Assembly (NCBI GenBank): GCA_947503035.1
Contig: CANNCD010000001.1
Coordinates: 496,001 to 560,000 of the forward strand
Length of the DNA: 64,000 nucleotides
Reading direction: 5' to 3'
Source of the DNA: an uncultured Halocynthiibacter sp.
Lineage (GTDB): Bacteria; Pseudomonadota; Alphaproteobacteria; Rhodobacterales; Rhodobacteraceae
The notes below the pieces were generated by a model. It made no database searches and had not been told where the DNA came from. It saw only the letters and a list, made by a program, of their open reading frames with translations. The translations under genes and the position numbers were made by a program. Positions 8,453 to 15,918 of the stretch are shown in pieces. The stretch's first letter is position 1; every line of letters starts with the position of its first letter.

Positions 8453-9288
8453 CTTTTCCCCCGAGCCATAAACGCGAGGCGTTCAAACAGGGAGACATCC
8501 TGTTCGTTCTTGAGAAGAGCACCGTGAAGCCGTGGCAGAGCATTCACTCCGTCTCGTTTCAAGTCCTCAGCGCTAAGATCCTCGGCCAACAATAGTTTAA
8601 TCCAATCTAATACTTCGGACGTCGAAGGTTTCTTCTTCAGTCCCGATGTCTCTCGTATCTCGTAGAATTGCGTCAAAGCTGTGGCCAAAAGTTGATTTTT
8701 TATGTCGGGGTAATGGACTTTGACGATCTGTTCGAGCGTCTCGGCGTCGGGAAATTGGATATAATGAAAGAAGCAGCGCCGCAGGAATGCATCGGGCAAT
8801 TCTTTTTCGTTATTGGACGTGATGATCACGATTGGGCGGATTTCCGCGCGCACGGTTTCGCCGGTTTCATAGACGTGGAATTCCATTTTATCGAGCTCCT
8901 GAAGAAGGTCGTTCGGGAATTCGATATCGGCCTTGTCGATCTCATCAATCAACAGAACCACCCGTTTTTCGGCCTCAAAGGCCTGCCAAAGTTTACCTTT
9001 TTTTATGTAATTTTTGACATCCTCAACCCGTGGATCGCCCAGCTGGCTGTCACGCAGACGCGAAATTGCATCATATTCATAAAGGCCTTGCTGCGCTTTG
9101 GTCGTTGATTTGATGTTCCATTCGATCATCTCTGCGTCCAGGGATGCGGCCACTTGAAGGGCCAATTCGGTTTTGCCGGTGCCTGGCTCGCCCTTCACCA
9201 AAAGGGGGCGCTCAAGGGTCATCGCGGCGTTGACCGCGACGGTCAAATCGTCGCCCGCGATGTATGTCGAAGTAGAGGAAAATGTCAT
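8449..9288 (-). CDS. MoxR-family AAA+ ATPase
   Basis: A 279-residue AAA+ ATPase of the MoxR branch. Walker A GEPGTGKT sits at residues 33-40, Walker B VVLLIDEIDKAD at 110-121, sensor 1 in IVIITSNNEKELPD, and the arginine finger in DAFLRRCFF. MoxR ATPases partner with VWA-domain proteins to activate or mature target enzymes, and the VWA partner is encoded at 5282-6466 in the same run. This is the first gene of the leftward operon; the start follows a divergent region shared with dksA. The target complex is not evident: no CO dehydrogenase, nitric oxide reductase, Rubisco or methanol dehydrogenase gene lies nearby. Confidence 0.95.
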   Translation of the reverse strand: MTFSSTSTYIAGDDLTVAVNAAMTLERPLLVKGEPGTGKTELALQVAASLDAEMIEWNIKSTTKAQQGLYEYDAISRLRDSQLGDPRVEDVKNYIKKGKLWQAFEAEKRVVLLIDEIDKADIEFPNDLLQELDKMEFHVYETGETVRAEIRPIVIITSNNEKELPDAFLRRCFFHYIQFPDAETLEQIVKVHYPDIKNQLLATALTQFYEIRETSGLKKKPSTSEVLDWIKLLLAEDLSAEDLKRDGVNALPRLHGALLKNEQDVSLFERLAFMARGKR

Positions 9289-9447
9289 ATCGGATCCGTG
9301 CTGTTCTTTTGTGCAAATTCGACTGTCACATAAACTTTGCGCGAACCCAATGGTTAAGCGCGTGACAAAGGCATCATTATCGATTAAACGGTCAGCATTG
9401 AATAAACCGCCGCCTTTCGCGGGCCGCGGTCTGCAAGAGGAGCAGGT

Positions 9448-9870
9448 ATGAAGACCGAAGTTTTCCTGCCAGATGATTACCGGCCCGTTGAGAGCGAGCC
9501 GTTCATGAATGAGCAGCAGACAGAATATTTTCGACGCAAACTGATCGATTGGAAAAACGATCTATTGCAGGGTACCAAGGAGACAATTGAAGGTCTTCAG
9601 GACGGCACCCGCAACATTCCGGACGTGGCCGATCGCGCCTCGGAGGAAACAGATCGTGCGCTTGAACTGCGTACCCGTGATCGTCAGCGCAAATTGGTTG
9701 GCAAAATTGATGCCGCCCTGCGCCGCATCGATGAGGGTGAATACGGATATTGCGAGGCGACGGGGGATCCTATTTCCCTCAAACGTCTGGATGCACGTCC
9801 TATCGCAACCCTAAGCCTTGAGGCACAGGAACGTCACGAACGCCGCGAAAAAGTGCACCGCGACGATTAA
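9448..9870 (+). CDS. dksA: RNA polymerase-binding transcription factor DksA, one-cysteine type
   Basis: A 140-residue DksA that enters the RNA polymerase secondary channel and modulates transcription together with ppGpp. The coiled-coil tip DxxDxA is present as Asp59, Asp62, Ala64, and the C-terminal domain starts around GYCEATGDPIS. Only one cysteine (Cys102) remains of the four in the classical zinc finger, as in the characterised Rhodobacter sphaeroides DksA, which I recall as RSP2654. That number fits the RSP_2647- and RSP_2648-type neighbours here, indicating conserved gene order. Start at ATG 9448 follows AGGAG at six bases. The MoxR operon diverges upstream. Confidence 0.95.
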   Translation: MKTEVFLPDDYRPVESEPFMNEQQTEYFRRKLIDWKNDLLQGTKETIEGLQDGTRNIPDVADRASEETDRALELRTRDRQRKLVGKIDAALRRIDEGEYGYCEATGDPISLKRLDARPIATLSLEAQERHERREKVHRDD

Positions 9871-9950
9871 TCAACTGGATATTATTCCACAGAAATATCA
9901 ATACTATACCCGTTGGCCCATGGTCGGCGGGTATTTTATTTGGGGCGCAT

Positions 9951-11123
9951 ATGTCGGTACTTGGTCAGGAAATCACCATTTTGGGCGCGGGCATTGCGGG
10001 TCTCGCCTTGGCGCGGGCGCTTGCGATGCAGGGCGCGGTTGTGACCGTATTGGAACAGGCCAGCGAAATCTCCGAGGTCGGCGCCGGTATCCAAATAAGC
10101 CCGAATGGCGTCGCGGTTCTGTCCGCTTTGGGTTTGTTGGAACCCGCCCTTGCGGTCGGCGCACGGGCGCGGGGCACCGATCTTTGTGATCAAAATGGCC
10201 ACAAGGTGATCAACGTTGATTTCGACGCCTTCCCACATGCCTTTCCCTATTTGTGCTTCCACCGTGCTGATTTAATTGATCTTTTGGCGAATGGTGCGCG
10301 CGAGCTTGGCGTTGATATCCGTCTTGGGCAACGGGTCACCGATGTGACCGCAACCCCCGATGAAACCCAGTTGACGCTGGCCGATGGGACCACATCCGTC
10401 CAGCGCGCCGTCGTCGGTGCGGACGGGATCAAATCGGTTGTCCGCGCGGCGATTGGCGAAACAGATCAGGCCGAATTCACCGGCCATGTGGCGTGGCGCG
10501 CCTTGGCGCCAATGGATGTGTCGCCCGACGTCATGACCGCGATTTACATGGGCACGCGACGTCATATCGTGACCTATCCGTTGCGGAGCGGTACGATGAT
10601 GAACCTTGTCATGATCGAGGAAACCGACGACTGGACCGCCGAAGGTTGGTCCGAGACCGGCGATCCGGACGAAATGCGCCGTGTCTTTGGCGATTTCCCT
10701 GCGGCGGCGGATCTGTTGTCACGGGTCGAAACGGTGCACCGCTGGGGCCTATTCAAACACGACATCCCTAAAATCTGGGGCAAACATGGTGCGGTTTTGA
10801 TCGGTGACGCGGCCCATCCGACACTGCCGTTCATGGCCCAAGGCGCGAACCTCGCGCTTGAGGATGCTTGGGTTTTGGCGCGCGCCTTTGCGCAAACCGA
10901 TCGCCCTAGTGACGCCGCCACCCTGTACCAATCCATCCGCCAAGATCGCGTCCAACAGGTGATCGCCGCGGCGGGAACCAACGGCGGCCTGTTCCACATT
11001 GAAAACCCGATCCAACGGCAAATCACCCATACGGGTATGCGCATCCTCAATAAAATCGCGCCCCAACGGATATCGGGACGCTATGATTGGATTTACGGAT
11101 ATGATGTCACGACTGTGATTTAA
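9951..11123 (+). CDS. FAD-dependent monooxygenase (salicylate/3-hydroxybenzoate hydroxylase-like)
   Basis: A 390-residue class A flavoprotein monooxygenase, which hydroxylates aromatic rings using NAD(P)H and O2. The FAD-binding GxGxxG is ILGAGIAGLALARAL near residue 11, the DG motif is VVGADGIKSVVR near 154, and the second FAD motif is LIGDAAHPTLPFMAQGANLALEDAWVLA near 283. These fit UbiH/salicylate hydroxylase relatives. No other aromatic-degradation genes are nearby, so the substrate is undetermined; a ubiquinone-pathway role is less likely on sequence style. It lies 80 bp after dksA and converges with xth with a 12-bp gap. Confidence 0.88.
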   Translation: MSVLGQEITILGAGIAGLALARALAMQGAVVTVLEQASEISEVGAGIQISPNGVAVLSALGLLEPALAVGARARGTDLCDQNGHKVINVDFDAFPHAFPYLCFHRADLIDLLANGARELGVDIRLGQRVTDVTATPDETQLTLADGTTSVQRAVVGADGIKSVVRAAIGETDQAEFTGHVAWRALAPMDVSPDVMTAIYMGTRRHIVTYPLRSGTMMNLVMIEETDDWTAEGWSETGDPDEMRRVFGDFPAAADLLSRVETVHRWGLFKHDIPKIWGKHGAVLIGDAAHPTLPFMAQGANLALEDAWVLARAFAQTDRPSDAATLYQSIRQDRVQQVIAAAGTNGGLFHIENPIQRQITHTGMRILNKIAPQRISGRYDWIYGYDVTTVI

Positions 11124-11135
11124 TCGCGCGGGGGG

Positions 11136-11918
11136 TTAGGCCGCGAGGTCGACCCAAACCGGCACGTGATCCGATGGCCGTTCACGGGCGCGGATGTCTT
11201 TGTCGATCTGACAATCCTGCAAAAGATCGGCACATTGCGGCGTCAAAAGGAAATGATCGATGCGGATGCCGTCGTTTTTGTTCCACGCACCGGCCTGATA
11301 ATCCCAGAAACTATACTGACCAGGGTTCGGATTGCGGGCGCGAAAGGCCTCGGTAAAACCAAGATTAACGATTTTGCGCCACTTCGCACGGCTCTCGGGA
11401 AGGAACGCGGCATCGTTGCGCCAGACATCGGGGCGGGCGGCGTCCTCGGCCTGTGGGATAATGTTGTAATCGCCAGCCATAAGCGCCGGCATTTCTTCGG
11501 CCATCAGGTCCTTGGCACGGTCATAAAGCCGGTCCATCCACGCCAATTTGTAATCATATTTCGGCCCCGGAACGGGATTGCCGTTGGGCAGATAGAGGTT
11601 GCACATGCGGATCGCGTGGGTGTCGCCCATCACGGTGGCCTCGATCCAGCGCGCCTGTTCATCCGTGTCATCCCCCGGAAGGCCGCGCGAGACGTCCTCA
11701 AGCGGGAATTTCGACAGGATCGCAACCCCGTTGAACGACTTCATCCCATGGGTTTCGACGTTATATCCCATGTCCTCAAAGATCTCGCGCGGGAAATTTT
11801 CGTCAACGGATTTGATTTCCTGCAGCAGGGCGACATCAGGCTGGGCCTCGCGCAACCAATCGGACAGGGCGTTCACCCGTGCTTTGATCCCGTTGATGTT
11901 GAATGTCGCGATTTTCAT
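11136..11918 (-). CDS. xth: exodeoxyribonuclease III / AP endonuclease
   Basis: A 260-residue endonuclease/exonuclease/phosphatase-fold enzyme that cleaves at abasic sites and degrades DNA 3' to 5' in base-excision repair. Visible motifs are MKIATFNINGIKAR at the N-terminus, LLQEIK (metal Glu), GDYNI (Asp and Asn), RIDHFLL and the terminal SDHVPVWVDL catalytic His. The open frame extends 34 codons upstream, but family N-termini begin exactly at MKIATFN, so ATG 11918 is the start, and the extension would overlap a terminator hairpin. Monocistronic, convergent with the monooxygenase gene. Confidence 0.96.
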   Translation of the reverse strand: MKIATFNINGIKARVNALSDWLREAQPDVALLQEIKSVDENFPREIFEDMGYNVETHGMKSFNGVAILSKFPLEDVSRGLPGDDTDEQARWIEATVMGDTHAIRMCNLYLPNGNPVPGPKYDYKLAWMDRLYDRAKDLMAEEMPALMAGDYNIIPQAEDAARPDVWRNDAAFLPESRAKWRKIVNLGFTEAFRARNPNPGQYSFWDYQAGAWNKNDGIRIDHFLLTPQCADLLQDCQIDKDIRARERPSDHVPVWVDLAA

Positions 11919-11981
11919 AAGACGTCCCCTTGGTGTTCGCCGCACAGTAACCCGCGCCGCGCGCACAGGTAAAGACACGAA

Positions 11982-12014
11982 AAAGGGGGCGCCGCGATAT
12001 GCGACGCCCCCTTT
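11982..12014 (-). terminator. intrinsic terminator of the 12039-12374 gene
   Basis: Inverted repeat AAAGGGGGCG at 11982-11991 with CGCCCCCTTT at 12005-12014, 13-base loop. On the minus strand the stem is followed by a T-rich run (CTTTTTC), placed 25 bases after the stop codon of the leftward small exported-protein gene. The symmetric A/T flanks mean it could also act weakly in the other direction. Confidence 0.8.
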
Positions 12015-12038
12015 GGGCAATCCTGCTTGGGGTCAGGA

Positions 12039-12374
12039 TTAGTCGTCAGAGCGTGAGAAGTCGACTTCGAAGTCCGCAACTGGTGAGGAAGAACCGTTTA
12101 CAAAGAGTTCGGCTACAACTTCTTGGTACTGTGTCGCGTCCAATGAGATGTTCAAGTCAGCGTTTGCACCGGCGTTTACATCATGTGTACCGATGATGTT
12201 GCCTGCACGGTCAGTGATCTGAACGAAACCAGCAGCGGATGCGTTCACGATATCAAGTTCAACGCGTGAGCCGCTGTCTTGGAATTTGTCTGCGGAAATG
12301 AACGCAGCAGAAGCAGTAGAAGCCGCGCCAAGAGTTGCAACAAGAGCGAGAGCGAATTTAAAAGTGTTAGACAT
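12039..12374 (-). CDS. small exported protein, 111 aa
   Basis: A 111-residue predicted secreted or periplasmic protein. The N-terminus MSNTFKFALALVATLGAASTASA is a standard Sec signal peptide with cleavage likely after ASTASA near residue 23. The mature part is beta-rich (VELDIVNASAAGFVQITD, YQEVVAELFVNG) and ends with an acidic SRSDD. No catalytic motif, cysteine or lipobox is visible and I recognise no family beyond a general resemblance to small Rhodobacteraceae exported proteins. AAGGA stands nine bases before the ATG, a long untranslated leader region precedes it, and a strong terminator follows, so it is a monocistronic unit. T-rich, A-rich codon use looks like that of highly expressed genes. 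Confidence 0.85.
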   Translation of the reverse strand: MSNTFKFALALVATLGAASTASAAFISADKFQDSGSRVELDIVNASAAGFVQITDRAGNIIGTHDVNAGANADLNISLDATQYQEVVAELFVNGSSSPVADFEVDFSRSDD

Positions 12375-12857
12375 GGAGGTGTCCTTTCAGTTTGGGTTTA
12401 GGTTTTTAATTTTGCTCTACTGAGCGGGCTGTTTGTCTGTGCCGCCGTTCGATGAATTAGAGATAGCCCTAAAAATCTGGTTTGTAAGTCCATGTTTTTG
12501 CGACGGAAATTTAGATCACAATTTTCGTGAGGGGGGTTGAATTCCATCTGAAAGAGAGTAAGGCGCGACCTGTTCTGTGCGCGCCGTCACCAAATTTGCC
12601 GACTTCTGTGCAGGCTTGCGCAACTTCTCAAGCGGGCGTGATCATAGGGTGAGGTTTCCGTGTTCCGTCGTCGCATTTCGGCAGACCACCCTGTGCAGGG
12701 ATGCGCAGAGGTTACAAAAAATAGGCGCGAAAATGAGAAAAATAAGTCAGATTTCTGCGACCCAGCGGCGCATCCCCGTGAGGTTTGTTACAAAAATGGG
12801 GGGTGGCGTCGCAAATGACCAAATTCCGAGCGGAATCACCGAGTCGTTTTGAGAAAA
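12375..12857. other. 483-bp intergenic region with imperfect direct repeats
   Basis: No convincing gene. It should contain the promoter of the leftward exported-protein gene. It holds two copies of CTGTGCAGG-N2-TGCGCA (12606-12622 and 12691-12707, 85 bp apart), two copies of GTTACAAAAA (12711 and 12787), and a GGCGCG/CGCGCC dyad (12562-12567 with 12580-12585). A 91-codon rightward open frame at 12577-12852 lacks a ribosome-binding site and protein-like composition, so I do not call it. Confidence 0.5.
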
Positions 12858-13409
12858 TTACAGCGGGGTCGCAGGCGATTCCGGCGCAAACAGGAGGGTT
12901 GCCGCGATGAATAGGCAAATTCCGAAGGGAATGATCAATATGGCCCACATGATCGGGTGCATTGCCGGACCCAAGATAAGGTACAGGGACATCATGATGG
13001 CCGGATAGGTCGAAATTCCCATGATCCAGCGAGATTTCGTCGAGCCAGAGATCGGAACACGCCGTCCACCCCATGCGCCGGACATCGGCCTATGAATGAC
13101 GAACCCGTCTGGGCCATGGATCCGCCGCTGACGACCAAGGGCGGCCGCGTTCATTCGCAACGCGCTATAGATAATGATGGGGCCAGCGATACATATAAGA
13201 CTGAGCCAACTTAAAATGCCCGTCTGAACAATCGGGGCGCCGCCTCGGATGAACCACAGCCCCACGAGAATAATCAGAGGGGCCGGTGTAGAGCACAAGA
13301 GCGCGATACCGATCTCGCGCAGGAACGCAGCCCGTCCCAGCGACACCGTGCGTGCGGCATCCGAGTTCGGATCAAGGATTGACGTGACGCGTTCCGATTT
13401 GGCAGGCAT
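12858..13409 (-). CDS. membrane protein of unknown function, 183 aa
   Basis: A 183-residue predicted inner-membrane protein. Four hydrophobic segments are visible at about residues 30-55, 62-85, 132-150 and 152-175, with a cytoplasmic-looking basic loop between the second and third pairs (ALGRQRRIHGPDG, GAWGGRRVPISG). The N-terminus is polar with no signal peptide. I do not recognise the family. The start lies seven bases before the stop of the erpA gene on the same strand, so it is cotranscribed downstream of erpA, but nothing in the sequence points to a role in iron-sulfur assembly. Confidence 0.72.
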   Translation of the reverse strand: MPAKSERVTSILDPNSDAARTVSLGRAAFLREIGIALLCSTPAPLIILVGLWFIRGGAPIVQTGILSWLSLICIAGPIIIYSALRMNAAALGRQRRIHGPDGFVIHRPMSGAWGGRRVPISGSTKSRWIMGISTYPAIMMSLYLILGPAMHPIMWAILIIPFGICLFIAATLLFAPESPATPL

Positions 13410-13416
13410 CAGCCGA

Positions 13417-13746
13417 TTACATAGAGAAGGACGTGCCGCAGCCGCATGACGATGTCGCGTTCGGGTTTTCGATCACGAAGCGCGCGCCAATAAGTTCCTC
13501 GGTGAAATCAATCACCGCATTCGCCAAAAAGGGCAGGGAGACCGCATCAACCACAACGGTTTCGCCATTGCCGGTCAGACAAAGGTCGTCGTCTTTGGCC
13601 TCGTCCAGATCGATTTCGTACTGAAACCCGGAACAACCGCCACCCTCAACCGCGATGCGCAGGGCCTTGCCTTGATCGGAGGCACCGATTTCCGCAAGCC
13701 GTTCAAAGGCGCGGGTGGTCACTTTGGGGGGAAGGTTCAATTCCAT
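13417..13746 (-). CDS. erpA: iron-sulfur cluster insertion protein ErpA (HesB/IscA family)
   Basis: A 109-residue A-type carrier that receives Fe-S clusters from the assembly scaffold and delivers them to apoproteins. The three ligand cysteines are in GGGCSGFQYEI (Cys near 38) and the C-terminal SSCGCGTSF pair near 103 and 105, and the spacing is the family's. It is divergent from dgt across a 95-bp AT-rich region holding both promoters. Whether it is strictly ErpA or a sibling IscA cannot be settled by eye; the lone, non-isc-operon context favours ErpA. A membrane protein gene follows. Confidence 0.93.
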   Translation of the reverse strand: MELNLPPKVTTRAFERLAEIGASDQGKALRIAVEGGGCSGFQYEIDLDEAKDDDLCLTGNGETVVVDAVSLPFLANAVIDFTEELIGARFVIENPNATSSCGCGTSFSM

Positions 13747-13841
13747 ATCGGCCTCGGCTGTTACGTCATGTTGTCATTAACTAATGAATATATAGTATGG
13801 GGGTAGGCTAAGAACAACAGGCAGACAGGCAGACTATATAT

Positions 13842-15029
13842 ATGACAGCGATTTTCGCATCTAATCCGGCCGCGCCACGTGGTCGTTTATTCCCCGAGGG
13901 CGAAAGCGCCCACCGCTCCCCATTTCAACGGGATCGGGATCGGATCATTCATTCAAGCGCCTTTCGCAGGCTGAAACATAAGACCCAAGTTTTCGTAGAA
14001 CACGAGGGCGACTATTACCGCACCCGTTTGACCCATTCGATTGAGGTTGCGCAGGTCGCGCGCACCTTGGCCAAACATTTCGGGCTTGATCAGGAATTGA
14101 CCGAGGCGGTCGCCCTTGCCCATGATCTGGGGCACACGCCCTTTGGCCATACCGGCGAAGACGCCATGGAAGAGTTGATGGAGCCATACGGTGGCTTTGA
14201 TCATAATGCGCAGGCGTTGCGGATTGTGACGTCGCTTGAACGGCATTACGCGGATTTTGACGGGCTGAACCTGACGTGGGAAACGTTGGAAGGGATCGCG
14301 AAACACAACGGTCCGGTGACCGGTGAATTGCCCTATGCACTGTCCGACTATAATAAGGTGCATGATCTTGAGCTCCACACCTATGCGAGTTGCGAGGCAC
14401 AGTTGGCGGCGTTGGCGGATGATATCGCCTATAACAACCACGACCTGCATGACGGGTTGCGGGCGGAATTGTTCTCGACGGATGAACTGTCCGAGATGGC
14501 GATCCTGCGCGATTGTTTCGCCGAGGTCGATAAGAAATACCCGAACCTCAATTATTACCGTCGTCGCCACGAGGCATTGCGCCGGTTCTTTGGCATTCTG
14601 GTCGAGGATGTGATTGCCGTGACCACCCGCAATCTCAATGAACTCGATCCGCAGTCGTCCTTTGATGTGCGTCACGCGGGTCGTCCGATGGTGCAATTTT
14701 CGCCCGCCCTTTGGTCCGACCTGAAACCGATCCGCAAATTCCTGTTCCAACGGATGTATCGTGCGCCCACCGTGGTCGAGATGCGCCAAAAGGTGACCTT
14801 GATGGTGCGGGAACTGTTCCCGTTCTATATGAACAATCCGGATCAACTGCCCAAACAGTGGCGCAAAGACGTCGCCGCAACGGGCACCGAAACCGATCTG
14901 GCGCGGATCGTGGCGGATTACATCGCAGGCATGACCGACCGGTTCGCAATCCAAGAACACGGTCGTTTGATCGGCGGGGTCGAGGCCGACGCGATTGTCA
15001 CCGGTCCGATCCAGAAAAAGGCGGTCTAG
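13842..15029 (+). CDS. dgt: deoxyguanosinetriphosphate triphosphohydrolase-like protein
   Basis: A 395-residue HD-domain dNTPase that splits dNTPs into deoxynucleoside and triphosphate, a control on dNTP pools. The metal-binding HD signature is LTHSIEVAQVAR (first His) with AVALAHDLGHTPFGHTGEDAM (HD pair) near residues 63 and 93-105, and the N-terminal SPFQRDRDRIIHSSAFRRLKHKTQV is typical of type-2 Dgt proteins. The length fits that subgroup. It is transcribed away from erpA. ATG 13842 follows an AT-rich promoter region without a strong ribosome-binding site. Confidence 0.94.
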   Translation: MTAIFASNPAAPRGRLFPEGESAHRSPFQRDRDRIIHSSAFRRLKHKTQVFVEHEGDYYRTRLTHSIEVAQVARTLAKHFGLDQELTEAVALAHDLGHTPFGHTGEDAMEELMEPYGGFDHNAQALRIVTSLERHYADFDGLNLTWETLEGIAKHNGPVTGELPYALSDYNKVHDLELHTYASCEAQLAALADDIAYNNHDLHDGLRAELFSTDELSEMAILRDCFAEVDKKYPNLNYYRRRHEALRRFFGILVEDVIAVTTRNLNELDPQSSFDVRHAGRPMVQFSPALWSDLKPIRKFLFQRMYRAPTVVEMRQKVTLMVRELFPFYMNNPDQLPKQWRKDVAATGTETDLARIVADYIAGMTDRFAIQEHGRLIGGVEADAIVTGPIQKKAV

Positions 15030-15064
15030 GACGCGTAACGTCGGTTGACAGCGGCGCGCTCGGG

Positions 15065-15093
15065 TTGCCAATTCGCGCGGAATAGTCTATATA
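15065..15093 (+). promoter_or_regulatory. sigma-70-type promoter of the 31-aa peptide gene
   Basis: TTGCCA at 15065-15070 and TATATA at 15088-15093 with a 17-bp spacer, the best vegetative-type promoter match I see in this region. Transcription should begin near 15100, immediately at or inside the leader hairpin. A second TTGACA hexamer at 15045-15050 has no matching -10 element. Confidence 0.55.
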
Positions 15094-15096
15094 TAA

Positions 15097-15137
15097 GGCA
15101 TCCACAGCATGCGTTTACCGCGTATCATGTGGGTGCC
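15097..15137 (+). promoter_or_regulatory. leader hairpin before the 31-aa peptide gene
   Basis: GGCATCCACA (15097-15106) pairs with TGTGGGTGCC (15128-15137) over ten base pairs including one G-U, with a possible inner ATGCG/CGCGT stem. It ends 17 bases before the ribosome-binding site AAAGGAGG of the 31-residue peptide gene. It has no following T-run, so it is not a terminator; it may stabilise the message or be a regulatory element. Confidence 0.5.
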
Positions 15138-15166
15138 CTAGAAACGCAAATAAAGGAGGCCGACCG

Positions 15167-15262
15167 ATGAGTGTGAAAACTTGGGATAAGATATCAGTGA
15201 ATATTGTAAAGCCAGCCGCCTTTGTCTTTATGGCTGTGGTTATCGTTAACCTGTTTATCTAG
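15167..15262 (+). CDS. 31-aa single-pass membrane peptide
   Basis: A 31-codon gene read directly: MSVKTWDKISVNIVKPAAF then a hydrophobic VFMAVVIVNLFI end. The first half is polar and slightly basic and the second is one membrane helix, so it would sit N-in in the inner membrane. Support comes from an excellent AAAGGAGG six bases before ATG 15167, a good promoter at 15065-15093, and a structured leader. Its TAG and the TAG of the convergent K+ channel gene share the palindrome CTAG (15259-15262). I know no family name for it. A small regulator of a membrane complex, possibly of the adjacent channel, is speculation. Confidence 0.65.
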   Translation: MSVKTWDKISVNIVKPAAFVFMAVVIVNLFI

Positions 15263-15843
15263 CGCTGCTGCGTTTTATAATAGAGCGCGCCGACGATCAT
15301 CCCCAAATGCAAGTTCCCAATAAGAGCAAGCAACGCCGCATATCTGCGCGCGCCAATGGCGGGTGCAAAATCCCCATATCCAAGCGTTGAAAATGTGACA
15401 GCGGAGAAATAGAAAAAGTCCGAAATCAAATGTTCGGACTGCGTTGCGTGGGTGATGCCCAGCTCGGCGAACAGCAAGCCAAATCCGATGATCGTCACCG
15501 TGGTGGATATGAAAATATCCGTCAAAAGCCGTGGCGCATTGGGTTGCCAATCCTTGTCGGTCATCAACGGGATCGACACCACACATATGGCGAAAAACAA
15601 GATGGCCCACGCGGTCGCAACGATTGCCGTGGACGCCCCCGCCAAAAGCAAGGCCTCGGCACCAGTTGCCCATGTCCAAAGTGCATCACAGATAAAAATC
15701 GCTATGAAAATGATCGTGATCCGCGAAAATAGACGTCGCCCGTTGCTTCCGGCAGATTTTCCACCATGTTGTCCCAAGATACGGCGATTAAACCAATCGA
15801 TCCCATGGCGCATTTGATCCAAAATTTTCGTCAAAAAGGTCAT
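15259..15843 (-). CDS. two-TM potassium channel-like protein
   Basis: A 194-residue membrane protein with a pore-loop ion channel domain. The selectivity filter is TLGYGDF near residue 157, set between a pore helix (FYFSAVTFS) and a final membrane helix (LLALIGNLHLGMIVGAL). Upstream are three further hydrophobic segments, so the layout is about four helices with the last two forming the channel. There is no RCK/TrkA_N domain, so gating is unknown. ATG 15843 is preferred; an in-frame TTG 36 bases upstream would give 206 residues but neither has a clear ribosome-binding site. It diverges from argS. Confidence 0.85.
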   Translation of the reverse strand: MTFLTKILDQMRHGIDWFNRRILGQHGGKSAGSNGRRLFSRITIIFIAIFICDALWTWATGAEALLLAGASTAIVATAWAILFFAICVVSIPLMTDKDWQPNAPRLLTDIFISTTVTIIGFGLLFAELGITHATQSEHLISDFFYFSAVTFSTLGYGDFAPAIGARRYAALLALIGNLHLGMIVGALYYKTQQR

Positions 15844-15918
15844 GTTGGGAAATGTCTCAATGGTTGAAAGTCCTGACAATCATGCTAAACCGCGTATTGA
15901 ACCAGTTGGAAGCCTAAA

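Noticed and set aside
12577-12852. 91-codon rightward open frame in the 12.4-12.86 kb spacer
   Set aside because: No ribosome-binding site, odd composition, no recognisable fold.
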